Assembly (NCBI GenBank): GCA_035610365.1
Contig: CM069432.1
Span: 232,274,532 to 232,338,531 of the forward strand
Source: Aquatica leii
Taxonomy: Eukaryota; Arthropoda; Insecta; Coleoptera; Lampyridae
DNA length: 64,000 nucleotides
Direction: 5' to 3'
In this document: positions 38,255 to 49,290 of the stretch, one piece after another
Layout of the letters: each line of letters starts with the position of its first letter
How positions within the stretch are numbered: the first letter of the stretch is position 1
Notes under the pieces: model-generated
The model's database searches: none
The model's input: only the letters and a program-made list of their open reading frames with translations
What the model was told of the DNA's origin: nothing
Made by a program: the position numbers and the translations under genes

Positions 38255-40060
38255 ATGTATGACATTTTAAGAAGCTCTGGCAAAAACAATTTAGAGAAAC
38301 AACTAGAATTTTTATTTATGGATTTGATAAGAAGATTAGACTACCATGAAGAAAAGAAAAACAACATAAACTCCATTTTGCCTCGATTTAAATCGCAATT
38401 CAAACCGCGATGGGCCAGTTCACACAGATTTCTTACCAATCATTAAAACCACGTTGCAAGCTTCAGTTGCATTTCCCCGTTGTGGATGTGATATTTCCAA
38501 GTTTAAAAGACTCCCTCTTTGCCTTTTGAAGAATGCTGTGAATGTGCTAAAAGAAAGAAGACCGAAGCACTACGAACCCAACAATAGCTTGCAAATACAG
38601 AAGTGCGAATAGAAAATCAGAAACAGAAACAGGCATGCTTTCTGGTGAAGACGCTCTTTCTATAATGGTTGAGGCAAAGTTATCCAAGCACCATTATAAC
38701 ATAATTCAAAGAAGCTATAAGGACCGATTCCCTTCTTACAAAGTAATACAATCAGAGAAGACATTGTGTTACCCTGACAGATCACCTATAACTTCTTTCG
38801 AAACTTGCGTTGAAGTTCAATTGCAGTCTCTTCTTAATCACACCACTCAAAGTTTATGTTCATTAAAAGAAGATATCATTCATCAATATATTAACTAAAG
38901 ATGAACTGACAAAACTGGAACTTTTTATAAAATGGGGTTTCGACGGCAGTTCAGGTCACAGTGCATACAAACAAGCATTTCACAGTCCTGAGTCCAGTGA
39001 TTCTTCAGTATTTATAACAAGTATTCTTCCTATTAGACTGATCTGAGCGAGAGTTCAAAAGTAATTTGGCAAAATCCGCGTACTTCACGTTTTTGCAGAC
39101 CAATAAAAATAAAATTTGTAAAATGATCTACTGAGACATCTTTAGCGCAAAAAAAGAAGATCGAAGACGAAATTACGAGCCTGCAAAAAAACGGTGCTTT
39201 ATTTATCGAAAAAAAAATAATTAAAGTTCAACATAAACTAATATTTGCAATGGTCGATTGAAATGTTTGCAGCGTTTTAATCAAAACAACTTCCACTCAA
39301 AAATGTTATACTTATTTGCAAAGGAACATCAAAAAGATTTCAACTATATTAAAGAGATATTAAAAGAAAAACATCGTTCGCATTATCAATCATACACGGT
39401 TGGATACGGTTCTTTGAATGTTTATTGAAGATAGCATATAAACCGAGATATAAACTACCTATTAAGAAATGGCAAGCTCGGGTAAATGACAGAGACATTA
39501 TAAAGAATACTAAGAAAAGAATACAAACTGTTTAGAAAAAGAGCTGGTTTAATAGTAGACAAACTTAAACCTGGATTTGGAAACACAAATAACGGGAATA
39601 CTAGGAACCAGAGTTATCTCCAGAAATGACGAATTGATATAGATTTCTTGTGGACATGATATTAACATAAATAAATTCCGCAAATTTGCTTTGGAAACCG
39701 CCAACTATTTTGTATCTAATAAACATCCCTGGTATTACAAGCCTCCTACAGTTCACAAAATTTTAATTCATGAACCAGAAATTATATCTTCAGCGTTGCG
39801 AACTATCGGAAGAAGCACAGAAGGCCAGAAACAAAGATTTCAAAATCTATACGGAGCACTCTTCTCGAAAAATGAGTCTCTTAAAAACCAATGAAGATAT
39901 TGTCAACTCTATGCTAGTAAGTTCTGACCCCATCATTACAAGCAAATGGGAATTATCTAAGAAAATCTAGTCTGCCAAAAAAAGTCCTGGATCTACTAAA
40001 AACACACAACGAAAATAAAGATGACCTCAGTATTGCTTCAGATATTGAAGCAAACATTGA
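38255..40060 (+). pseudogene. decayed Transib-family (RAG1-like) transposase
   Basis: Transib transposases are the relatives of the RAG1 recombinase core. Blocks in order: an N-terminal frame 38255-38446; ECCECAKRKKTEALR near 38540; SGEDALSIMVEAKLSKHHYN...FPSYK...CYPD...LQSLLNHTT (38635-38898); KWGFDGSSGHSAYKQAF near 38930, carrying the likely first catalytic Asp; SSVFITSILPIRL; RAGLIVDKLKPGFGNTNNGN near 39540; WYYKPPTVHKILIH (39730); and, in another frame, CELSEEAQKARNKDF (39795) with the likely catalytic Glu, matching the RAG1 C-terminal segment in layout. Frames change at least four times and the middle, with the second Asp, is missing or unreadable. No CACNNTG terminal repeat was located. 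Confidence 0.7.
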
Positions 40061-40351
40061 TAATAGTACTGATGACAACTCCGTTATTGTTCAGGTTATT
40101 CGTTTTTGTACTACCAAAAGAAAGTAATTGCTTATTTAATTGAACTTTTATCCACAAAGTAATTGTAAATTTTGATTCAATTATGTTTTTAACTATGTAA
40201 ACTAATTTTTTAAACACAGACAGCATCTTAGGTAAATGATGACAAGAAACATTGCCTCAATTACTCAATTAAAATAGAATAATATGTACATTTGTTAAAG
40301 CATTTCTTATTCAACCTTAATAAATTAATTTGAAAAACGTTTAAAACTTAC

Positions 40352-41045
40352 CAGTTGCATCTGGCAGACATATAGGAGACAACTTGGGAGACCAGGTGCC
40401 ATCATCTAAACACTGTTGAACTGGTGCTCCAATTAAAAAGAAACCAGATTTACAACTAAAATGTAATCGTTGACCTATACTATAAACACCATCATAATCT
40501 AATGCTTTTTCGTGCACAAAGTATCCATTCAAAATCTCTTTCGGAGACTTGCATCCCATTATTTTTTCTGTGGGAACACATGTAGCATTGGCACCTGTCC
40601 AAATACCTTTCTCACAAACACGATAGTGACTTTCCGGTGGAGTTAATTGATAACCTTTTTTACACGTATAAATAGCTAACACACCTTTTTTATACATTCC
40701 TTCATCACTTTGATTGCCTTCAATTTGAAAACGACCATTTGATATGTATGGTGGTGAATCACATCTTGGTACACAATGAGGTCTAATAGTTTGCTCCCAC
40801 TGACCATCTATACAAGATATCTTCGGTGGTCCATCTAAGTCATAACCTACTGCACAGCGAATATGAATCGTTTGTTGTGCGTTGTCATTATTTAATAAGT
40901 TTTCAACTATTAATGATATTGTCCCATGTTCAATTTGTTCATAATCGGAACACATAGATGTTACGTTTGTTAATGGTTCTAGAAAATTCATCCCTAAGGA
41001 AAAATTAAATAAAGAAATCACTATCAGGTATAAGGTTAACTCCAT
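40352..41045 (-). CDS. secreted sushi (CCP)-domain protein, first exon
   Basis: Extracellular modular protein; sushi modules mediate protein-protein contacts in complement-like, adhesion and synaptic-cleft proteins. From the ATG at 41045 it reads MELTLYLIVISLFNFSLG, a typical signal peptide; an upstream in-frame ATG at 41072 would put 9 residues before it and is less likely. Three CCP modules follow, each with the four-Cys pattern and late Trp: C..EHGTI...GYDLDGPPKISCIDGQWEQ; CDSPPYISNGRF...CKKGYQL...CEKGIWTGANATC; and CKSPKEILNGYF...CKSGFFLIGAPVQQCLDDGTW. The exon ends at 40352 before a strong GTAAGT donor, so more exons are expected at lower coordinates; none was found before 38 kb, perhaps because a long repeat-filled intron intervenes. 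If unspliced it would stop at 40341. Hikaru genki-like proteins are one possibility, not established. Confidence 0.82.
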
Positions 41046-41961
41046 TATTTTGTTAACACATATTATCCACAAGAATTTGTTCTCTTGATTTTACTTATAA
41101 CCACATTGGCGCAATCCGTATTAATCACTTATTAAACAATACGTTAATTACCATTATTATAAACGAATACTACTGTTTGGATAAAAACATTGATCAGCTG
41201 TTGTTGTAGTCAAGGTCGATGCAGTGCCATCTGCATGTGACTCAGTTTTTAGTTTATACAATGCCGAGTATAATAAATATTACAATATAATAAGTGTATG
41301 TAATCAGACACTGCCCAAGTATAGGAGGCAGTGAATGAGACCTGAAACAGCCAAAAGTCTAACATACAGGAAATTTAATAATGTAAATAATTTTCGCAAG
41401 TTTTCTATTAATTACTAAAATATGGTTTCATTGATTTTTCATAAATCTACTTTAAATATCCTATATTCAACAAATAAATCTGGAAAATCAATCTATACAA
41501 TTATAAAACCATTTATATTAAAAGCATTATTTAAAAACGCCACAAATATTTTGAAAAAATTACGATTTAAACGCAGACGTTTTTATTCTAATATTTGTAC
41601 TTGTAATCAGCTTGATCTAATAATATATAATTCCAAACTCTGTACCAGTATTTTTGCTGTCTCATATCATAAATCCACTCCATAGTTTTGGATATACGAT
41701 CCACATTTGCTTATTCATACATTAAACGAAAATTTGAATTCTGGCCAAATTATTATATATAGGCGCACATAATGGTTGTTATTGTTAAATTTTGTATTTG
41801 ATTTTCTTGATATATAATTTTTATTACGTCAAGTATCTTAATGTGTTGCGAGATTAAGTTCAATAAATAAAATAGTAATTGATCAAAACAACAAAATTAT
41901 TTATTTTTTGTAAAATATAAAAAAGTAACAAAAAAAATATTTATTTAATATTTTGTTGTCG
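41046..41961. other. upstream of sushi gene, no other gene seen
   Basis: Presumed promoter side of the minus-strand sushi gene. AT-rich; the frame at 41422-41685 has no motif. Confidence 0.35.
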
Positions 41962-42160
41962 TCAACCTATACTAGAAATTAACGGCGTTTCTATTCGACG
42001 TGGCGTACTATTACATGTTTGCACAGTTTGCTGCATGTTTGGGTGATGATTCCAAACATGAATAATTTTAATCAGTTGAATTTTTGTTGTAAAAGAATCT
42101 TTAGCCACTTTTCTTTTTACCAGATCTCAAACATTTTCTATTGGCTTTATGTCGGGGATA
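41962..42160 (-). pseudogene. Tc1/mariner transposase, C-terminal remnant
   Basis: Minus-strand reading gives PDIKPIENV, a stop, DLVKRKVAKDS, then LIKIIHVWNH and STPRRIETPLISSIG before a stop at 41962. This is the usual end of Tc1-type transposases (DLNPIENxW...LKxxV...MPRRI). The Glu of PIEN corresponds to the last catalytic acidic position. The gene is cut exactly where the LTR-like TGTGGGAAGG sequence begins at 42161. Confidence 0.65.
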
Positions 42161-42826
42161 TGTGGGAAGGTTGCAATAGGTTAAATAAAACACATAGCAA
42201 AAGTAAATCGTGGCTTTTATTCAAGTAGAAATTTTAACCAAAATTTTGCTTGCTCGGTGGAACCCGCAGTAAGAGGGAAAGAACAGGCGAAGAAACCCCT
42301 CCGGCCCTCTAACTGAATGTAAATGCAAAAGCATTACATAATTTAGATTTATCAAGTAACCAGTTTATAATTGCAAATAATAATAAACATCGAAAAGTTT
42401 GGACGTCCCAAATTTAAGTCATTTAAACGAATACACATATGTGATAATAGGTTTAAATCCCAACACATGTAAACACGTGCACAAACATCATTATATTAAG
42501 CAGAAAAAGAATTACTTAACTGACGGCCTGTACATAGATACTGAGGTCCTAGTTACGGGAGCAACCCAGCTATTAGTTGAATGGTCGGAACAAACAAAAG
42601 TCAAAAATACACATATAATAAACCTACAAAATATATCAAATCAAAGTTATAAAGATGTAAGGTCTAACCAGCCTACCGCGACTTTAATAAATTAAATAGG
42701 CAACTGTCCATAAAATTAATGCAAGTTGTACTATTACACATAAAATACAAGCAGGGTCCAATCAGAAAGCAACCTGCAACTTTAAGATGTTGCCTCTCAT
42801 AGTAAATAAAATATTAGATGTAATAG
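42161..42826 (+). mobile_element. LTR plus leader fragment of a gypsy-type element (copy 1)
   Basis: It starts TGTGGGAAGGTTGCAATAGG and matches the reverse complement of 53200-53896 along its length (shared: AGAAACCCCTCCGG, AACACGTGCACAAACATCAT, GAGGTCCTrGTTACG, GCCTACCGCGACT). No coding region follows. It is interrupted on its right by the Penelope-like fragment. Confidence 0.6.
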
Positions 42827-42960
42827 TGAAGGCTTCCACGGCCGGAGTCTATACTAAGATAAGAATGTCTTCCGGGTTAGGACAGTGTCATTGTTGTAAC
42901 CGAAGTTGCCAACGTTTCGCCCACTTTTGTAAGGGGCTTGATCAGGGCGTGAGATAAATC
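42827..42960 (-). mobile_element. Penelope-like fragment with hammerhead-like motif
   Basis: Contains TTCCACGGCCGGAGTC, AGATAAGAATGTCTTCC and GTTGCCAACGTTTCG. Part of it (42855-42913) recurs inverted at 54340-54406. The 'TTyCACGGyCG' block also occurs at 54590 in another member. Confidence 0.6.
42908..42948 (-). ncRNA. hammerhead-ribozyme-like motif 2 (core mutated)
   Basis: Minus strand: stem I GCC/GGC, core CTGATCA (G8 replaced by C), stem II GCCC/GGGC, then GAAACGTT. Pairing differs in sequence from the other copies but is kept. G8 is a catalytic position, so this copy should be inactive. Confidence 0.55.
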
Positions 42961-43034
42961 GAAAAACTCAAACAAGGAACCAAAATCTAACTAAGAACTT
43001 CTCAAAAGTTAAGTAATCCAACTTCTGAACCAAG
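42961..43034. repeat. left half-arm of a palindrome split by the gypsy element
   Basis: AGTAATCCAACTTCTGAACC here, continuing as CCAGATTCTAAACTC at 47981, is inverted at 48059-48107 (GAGTTTAGAATCTGG...). Removing the gypsy insertion would join the arm. Confidence 0.7.
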
Positions 43035-43038
43035 CCAG

Positions 43039-43349
43039 TGTGGATGGGCGTTCAATTTCATAAAAATACTTTCTTTGTGTTTATACTGTATATTTCTTAA
43101 AATATCTAATTGAGACATAATCGGACCGCCATTTTTCTTCTTAACTAAATGCGTCCTTTCTTAACACATCATCAGATACATAATGGATACATAATAATTC
43201 TTGTTCATAACATATTATCAGCATAATCTTTTCCAACTCAACAACCATCAATCTTAACTCCCTACTTTACCGACACTCTGTTCGTTGTTGTCATATTTAT
43301 GCGTTGTTGTCACGTTTACATAAAATACTAAAAACTAAATTTGCCTACA
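43039..43349 (-). repeat. gypsy 3' LTR
   Basis: 311 bp, TG...CA termini; near-identical to 47652-47980 but without the 18-bp extra segment. Confidence 0.92.
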
Positions 43350-43570
43350 GTCGGCCATCCTGACAACTACGATCGTCCCTGATCGTATAACATAATTTTC
43401 TTAATCCTAACTTAACAACATAAACAAAACATACATAAAGTACAAGATTCGTGATACAAATTAATACATAAAATTTTCTATTTAATGTGTTTCATAATAG
43501 CTATTTATCAATGACATGCTTAATACTAAATTTCTTATTGTAAACTCAAACAAGCGTCTAATATGAATGT

Positions 43571-45073
43571 TTATTTTTGTTCATCGTCAGATTCGAGAAG
43601 CATATCTGAATCATCCATATTATCATAAAGTTTAATTTGCTCTGGTGAATATATCGACTCATAAGGTGTTTGTGAGATTTGGAAACCCTTAATGTCTCCT
43701 ACTACATATCTTTCCCTGTCGAGTACGCATTTTATCTCATATGGCCCTTTAAATTTTGGTGTTAATTTTTTATTCCCTTGGGACGTATCAATGTTTTGAA
43801 CCATGACGATATCACCCATTTTATAAATTTTACTAGGTTTTCTTCGTTTATCGAAATTTCGTTTATTTTGTTCTTGCACCCTTCTGTTTATCGTAACCGC
43901 TTTTTCACGTAATTGTTCCAAACTTTCATTCTTGTCCCGATCTCCTTCTAAAAATATTTTTATCGGATCCTCTACTTCGCCTAACTGATCAGTTCCAAAT
44001 AATAGTCTAGCTGGAGTTGTACCTATCGATCTGTTCATTGTGTTATTTATACAAAATTCCACTTTACTTAATACTTCTGTCCACCTGTCTATTTCTGGCG
44101 CTAGTTTCGCCAACATAGGCACTATGGTTCTGTTACACCTCTCAACTTGCCCGTTTGACCTTGGCATGTGACTCGCTATTAAGGTCAACTTAACTTGATT
44201 CTCATCTAAGAAGGTCTTAAAAGTGTTCGATGTAAATGCTGTGCCTCTGTCCGAAATTATCCTCACCGGTTTACTGTAAGCTCTAAAATAAGATGATACG
44301 TGCTTAATAACCTCACTGGTTTGCGTAGTTTTACATTGAAATAACCTAATAAATTTACTGAATGCGTCGACGATTACTAACACAAACTTATATCCTTGGC
44401 TTGTCTTTTCAAGAGGCCCTAAGTGATCAATATGTAGGGTGTGAAATGGAGATTCACCTTTATCTATTGGGTTTAAATAACCTTCAATCCTTCCTGATTT
44501 CGCTGAATACGCAATGCATTTCAGACAGTTACTGAGATACTTTTTATCTTTTTCAGTCATGCTTGGGAACCAGTAAGTTCTTAACACATACTCTTTTACT
44601 TTGCCTAAACCTATATGTCCTAATTCATCGTGACTACATCTTAATACATTCCGTTCCATAGATTTGGGTACATAAAACAAAGATTCTTCATCGCCGTTCT
44701 TTGGTTTGCGGTATACTAACCCGTTGCGTAACTCGAAATGTTTCAATTCGGTTTTTTCTAATTGCTCCCTAATTTTGACAATTTCTGGATCGCAATTTTG
44801 TTTAAATACAAGATTTTGCTCTAATGAATTTTCTTCAATTACCATAATTGGGCTTAACCTACTCAACGCGTCAACATGTCCCATCTTTTCCCCTACTCTA
44901 TGTTCAATTGTGTAATCATACTCTTGTAAGAATAATGCCCACCTCGAGATTCTGGGATTTATGTCCCGTTTTGCTAGTGTCATCTTAAAACTATCACAGT
45001 CTGTGATGATTTTAAACTTTATCCCTTCTAAGTAAATCCTAAATCTTTTATGGCGTATACGGCCGCTAAACAC
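43571..45073 (-). pseudogene. pol: gypsy pol 3' part: RNase H end and integrase
   Basis: 500 codons open. The first about 75 finish the RNase H domain (ITDCDSFKMTLAKRD...HVDALSRL). The integrase follows with its zinc-binding HHCC (HDELGHIG...CLKC) and a catalytic triad with all three acidic residues visible (HIDHLGP, SDRGTAF, NGQVER). A C-terminal chromatin/DNA-binding region (FKGPYEIKCVLDRERYVV) completes it. The frame differs by one base from the upstream RT frame near 45050, so the polyprotein is interrupted within RNase H. Confidence 0.88.
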
Positions 45074-46215
45074 TCTAATTCAAAACTATGATATTTGGAC
45101 TCCGCCGGACTAGTCCTCTTACTAAAATAAAACACCGGATGGAATTTATCATCCGTTTGCCTTTGCATTAATATTGCCCCAAAACCCACTGAGCTCGCAT
45201 CGCAGTGTAACTCAGTTTCTACCGATGGTGAATAGATACAAAGAATTGGATCTGACAATAATTCCGCTTTTAAAATCTCGAAACTTTGTAACTCGATTTC
45301 GGTAAATTTAAAATCCGCATCTTTCTTTAATAAATCGTACAGCGGTTTCGCCTTTGTCGCAAAATCTTTAATAAATTTTCTAAAGTAACTAACTAGCGAT
45401 ACAAATCTTTTTACACTATGAGTGTTCTGTGGAATCGGATAATTCTGAACTGCTTTTAATCCTTCCCTATTTGGTCTACATCCATTGTTCTTAATTATAT
45501 ATCCTAAATAGCAAATTTCATCCGTTATGAATTCACACTTATCTAACCTAAATTCTAACTTATATGTAGCTGCTAATTTAAAAATTTCTTTTAATACAGT
45601 GATATGTCGTTCTAAGGTATTTGTTGCTACTAATACATCATCGATAAAGATCAAAATTTCGTCAGTTTGTAATAATTCCATAAATATGTTCCAAATGAAT
45701 CTCTGGAAAACTCTACCTGAATTCTTCAGTCCAAACGGTACTCTTAAAAATTCATATTGGCCTAATGGGGTTATAAACGATGTATATTTTATAGACTCAT
45801 CGTTCATCTTAACGTGATAAAATCCGTTGCGTAAATCTAATCTCGAAAAATAATTTTTACCGCGTAATTTATCAATTTGATCTTCGATCAAAGGTGTTGG
45901 AAAAATTTTCTTGCGTCGTAATTTTATTCAATTCGCGGTAATCAACACATAACCGTAACTCATCATTCTTCTTTTTGACAAGGACTATTGGACTAGCATA
46001 CTCGGAAACGCTTGGCCTGATAACTTTCCTCTCTAACAAGTCACCTAAGAGTATTTGCAATTTTTCCCTATCACGAAATGAAATTCGACGCGGTCCAAAA
46101 GCAATAGGTCTATCAGTATTAACTCTAATATTCATCTCAACCTCAGACGATTTTTCATAACTACCAAATTCATTTATGTATTTGTCATAAATTGCTACAA
46201 CAGCTTGTTTGGATT
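45028..46215 (-). pseudogene. pol: gypsy pol 5' part: reverse transcriptase and start of RNase H
   Basis: Two frames share the RT domain. The first (46135-45872, extending upstream to about 46215) carries PIAFGPRRISFR and VLVKKKNDELRLCVDYRELN. After a one-base shift in a T tract near 45895 the second (to 45028) carries YFSRLDLRNGFYHVKM, FLRVPFGLKNS, the FIDDV active-site box and YLGYII, then RNase H up to YAIKDLG. Frame breaks also separate it from gag-protease (near 46220 and 46455). Domain sequences are otherwise well kept. Confidence 0.85.
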
Positions 46216-46451
46216 TACAATCTGCAATGTTTCGAACTTTAATTCATCACGTTCACCCTCTGCAATATGATTAACATTTAATATGTCATTACTATCACTT
46301 TCATTCCGATAAGTACAACCTTTTACATCATCATTCGACTCATTCTTACTTATTTTAATGTTATCACCTCTTAATTCTACAATTAGTTCGTTTTCACTAA
46401 AGAAATCTCTACCTAAAATACAACTACACGTAATAGTATTGTCTTCAACAA

Positions 46452-47576
46452 CTAAAAATTTACATTTAACTCTAATTCATTTATATTTACACACTTTTGA
46501 AATGTTCCTCTTATATCTAATTTTGATCCGTTTATACCAGTCAAGTTTAAACTTTGATTAAAGTCTATATTAATTTCTGTGCTAGGTACGTAACCTTCTC
46601 TAATTATGCTAACCGGACTACCTGAGTCAACTAATGCCTTTAGATTATAACATATAACATTCTCACATTTATCATAAACGTCAAATTTTATGTTCAAATA
46701 ATAAGGTTTACTTAACTTACGAATCTCGACCAAATGCGTCGTACTTTCCGGTGTTGTTGTATCTGGCTTAACTTGTGGTCGTTTGGAACATTGCATCGCC
46801 ATATGACCCATAGTTCCGCATCTAAAACAACTGCCTCTTTCTCGTCTTGGTAACCTGCAGTCTTTAATGATGTGCCCTGACCTGTTGCAGTTAAAGCATC
46901 GTCTCGTATCATGTTGATGACCCTCTTGCTGGCTACTTAAATATTCACGCTTATTATCTTCACGTTTCGCTACTGGAGTTTCATCGACGACTACATATTT
47001 CATCGTCTCCAACATTTCCTCAATCGTTGAAAATCTTGCCATTCGGGCCTGGTTTCGTAATTGCTTATCGTGTATTCCATCTATCAGATATTCTAACATA
47101 TCTGTTTCGCTCACCCTAGCCTGGTTTCCCAGCACTACTTTTTCATAAAAATATGTTGAAAAATCTTCTTTTTTTCGCCATCGTCGTAACTCAAACTCTT
47201 TCATAGCTCTTAACTTCGATGGTCGGCTTTCAAAGAATGCACACAGTCGTTGTTTCAAATCTTCCCACGACAAAGAGATGTATTCCGGTTTTGAGTGGAA
47301 CCATCTCAAGCAGTGCCCTTCAAACTTTCCAATAGCCATAATCTTTATCACATCATCGTCCACTCCGTATGTATTCTTGATCAAATCGACTTTATCCACC
47401 CATTCTAATGCATCATCATTCATGCCAGAAAATATTGGCAATAACGCCGAAAGTTCCGCATGTGATAATCTGGAACCTCTTCGCTCTTCATTGTTCAGGT
47501 TAATAGCTTTTATCGTGGTGGCTATGATCTCTTCCATCGTCATCTGAACAGATTCTCTTTCCTCGTGTTGCGCCAT
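46452..47576 (-). CDS. gag: gypsy gag-protease open frame
   Basis: 374 codons from MAQHEERESVQM. A capsid-type helical region runs to about residue 200 (LRWFHSKPEYISLSWEDLK). Two CCHC zinc knuckles, CFNCNRSGHIIKDC and CFRCGTMGHMAMQC (about residues 225-261), bind nucleic acid. The aspartic-protease motif LVDSGSPVSII is at about residues 312-322. The frame closes just after the protease start; the rest of the protease (ILGRDFF) lies in another frame, by either programmed or accidental shift. Confidence 0.88.
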   Translation of the reverse strand: MAQHEERESVQMTMEEIIATTIKAINLNNEERRGSRLSHAELSALLPIFSGMNDDALEWVDKVDLIKNTYGVDDDVIKIMAIGKFEGHCLRWFHSKPEYISLSWEDLKQRLCAFFESRPSKLRAMKEFELRRWRKKEDFSTYFYEKVVLGNQARVSETDMLEYLIDGIHDKQLRNQARMARFSTIEEMLETMKYVVVDETPVAKREDNKREYLSSQQEGHQHDTRRCFNCNRSGHIIKDCRLPRRERGSCFRCGTMGHMAMQCSKRPQVKPDTTTPESTTHLVEIRKLSKPYYLNIKFDVYDKCENVICYNLKALVDSGSPVSIIREGYVPSTEINIDFNQSLNLTGINGSKLDIRGTFQKCVNINELELNVNF

Positions 47577-47651
47577 TGTTTTCTTAAAGTAAATCTAATT
47601 TAATCTTAACGATCGTACCTTGCGTGTATTTCATATCCCACTTCTGAATTC

Positions 47652-47980
47652 TGTGGATGGGCGTTCAATTTCATAAAAATACTTTCTTTGTGTTTATACT
47701 GTATATTTCTTAAAATATCTAATTGAGACATAATCGGACCTACATTTTTCTTCTTAACTAAATGCGTCCTTTCTTAACACATCATCAGATACATAATCGA
47801 TACATTATCTTTGATGGATACATAATAATTCTTGTTCATAACATATTATCAGCATAATCTTTTCCAACTCAACAACCATCAATCTTAACTCCCTACTTTA
47901 CCGACACTCTGTTCGTTGTTGTCATATTTATGCGTTGTTGTCACGTTTACATAAAATACTAAAAACTAAATTTGCCTACA
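47652..47980 (-). repeat. gypsy 5' LTR
   Basis: 329 bp; carries an 18-bp segment (cgatacattatctttgat) absent from the other LTR, near-duplicating adjacent sequence. Confidence 0.92.
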
Positions 47981-48180
47981 CCAGATTCTAAACTCTAAAA
48001 AGGTGAGACGATCCTTCTTCTTTATATACGAAAACTATTTCTTCTTAAGTCACTTCTATGGAGTTTAGAATCTGGCTTGGTTCACAAGTTGATTACCTAA
48101 CTCTGTAGTGGTTCTTTGTTGGATTTGCTTTTTCAAGTTTATCGTTTTCTTTCTTACCTTTTCAGAGTTTAGAATCTGGC
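47981..48180. repeat. palindromic repeat around the gypsy insertion site
   Basis: AGATTCTAAACTC (47983) is inverted at 48059 (GAGTTTAGAATCTGGCTTGG) and again at 48165 (GAGTTTAGAATCTGGCTTCC). With the gypsy element removed, at least 40 bp pair on each side. Confidence 0.65.
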
Positions 48181-48860
48181 TTCCCATAAAGCAACCAATA
48201 TCCTGAGGATGTCAGTTTCTTGGCCAATTCATAGATGTATGTCCCGGCTATTTAAACAATAACCATGTGATATCATAAAAATGATATATTTAGGAGATCA
48301 TTAAAATTATATCCGTAGGATATCTTTCACTAGCTTGTCAGCTGTTTTAGCTAATGCTTCACGGTTTTGTTCTGTGATCTTGATTGTTGCATACGTAGAA
48401 AAAGAATAAAAAAATATTGATTGGAGTACCTAAGTAATTATGCTTGCTTTCGTATTCTTTATGAACTATTTAAAAAATAACATTTTGATTTTATATAAGC
48501 GAAAGTGAGGTTAGTTATTCTAACAAAAATTTTATCGTTTAGCCAAATACTCTTTGGTTTAGCCAAACAATATGCGAGTATTTCTATTACTGAGCTAAAT
48601 CTTCCTGTAAGCTCTTAAGAACAATTTGACACTTTGAAAAAGTATCTTCAAACAGAAGAAAAATATGATAAATTCCGTAAGTATTGTACTGGTTTTCTAA
48701 CTATTCAGTTTACATTTAATGGATGTATAATTTTTGATAAGAGAAATTGCAAAAATATGGGGGACAACGCGGAGGAGATCATAAGAAGCTAGTTTTTCCA
48801 AAATTGATTAAAAATGCTGTTTTACACGGCTACAAATTGCTTGGCCAAAAAGGTAAGAAA
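48181..48860. other. no gene recognised
   Basis: AT-rich DNA, short frames only. Confidence 0.4.
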
Positions 48861-49290
48861 GTTGAGATGGTTCAATTTAAATTTAAATTCAGAAAGACGC
48901 GCGTAATTACGTAAGCATCGTCAGCTAGCGGGAAAATTGAAAAATAGGACTTGCGCCGTGTTACCATCGTTTTACGCATGATTGGGTTTAAGAGAGGTTT
49001 AGGGAACGCTAAGGGTGGTAGCGGCAGAAGGGTGCGAATGACCTGTACAATCGGCCTTTTGATATAAAATTTGTGCTTGGTTTTGTCATTGTTTTGTGTT
49101 ATTCTTGGAATGTAAGTAACTCTATACGTTAGCTAACATAAGGGATGAGAAAATTAACTGTAATTTGTAAGCGCTTTGCATTAAAATTTCAGCGTAATAA
49201 AACGTTGCGTTTTCTTTGTTTGTAAAACAAACGCATTGGCGTCCATTTGCATTTTATCAATTTAATCGTTTTATGTGTATGACTTGGATT
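48861..49290 (+). repeat. inverted repeat IR-2, left arm part 1
   Basis: The reverse complement matches about 55100-55470: GCGyAATTACGTAAGCATCrTC, TTACGTTAGCTAAC-type and TTTTATGTGTATGA blocks. Diverged but unmistakable. Confidence 0.65.

Larger units (their letters stand above)
43039..47980 (-). mobile_element. Ty3/gypsy LTR retrotransposon, both LTRs present
   Basis: The element lies on the minus strand and is bounded by LTRs of 311 bp (43039-43349, 3' LTR) and 329 bp (47652-47980, 5' LTR). The 4-bp target duplication CCAG is at 43035-43038 and 47981-47984. The LTRs start TGTAGGC and end CCACA on the coding strand. They differ by only about two substitutions and one 18-bp indel, so insertion was recent. 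Internal order is gag-protease, RT, RNase H, integrase. No envelope frame. The sequence before the 3' LTR (GGATGGCCGAC) may serve as the plus-strand primer region. I could not identify the primer tRNA. Confidence 0.92.

Noticed and set aside
38255-40300. CACAGTG/CACNNTG heptamer ends for the Transib relic
   Set aside because: The only clear CACAGTG, near 38956, lies inside the coding remnant; no flanking pair could be found.
42019-42228. Plus-strand open frame of 69 codons
   Set aside because: It is antisense to the mariner remnant and runs into the LTR-like start.
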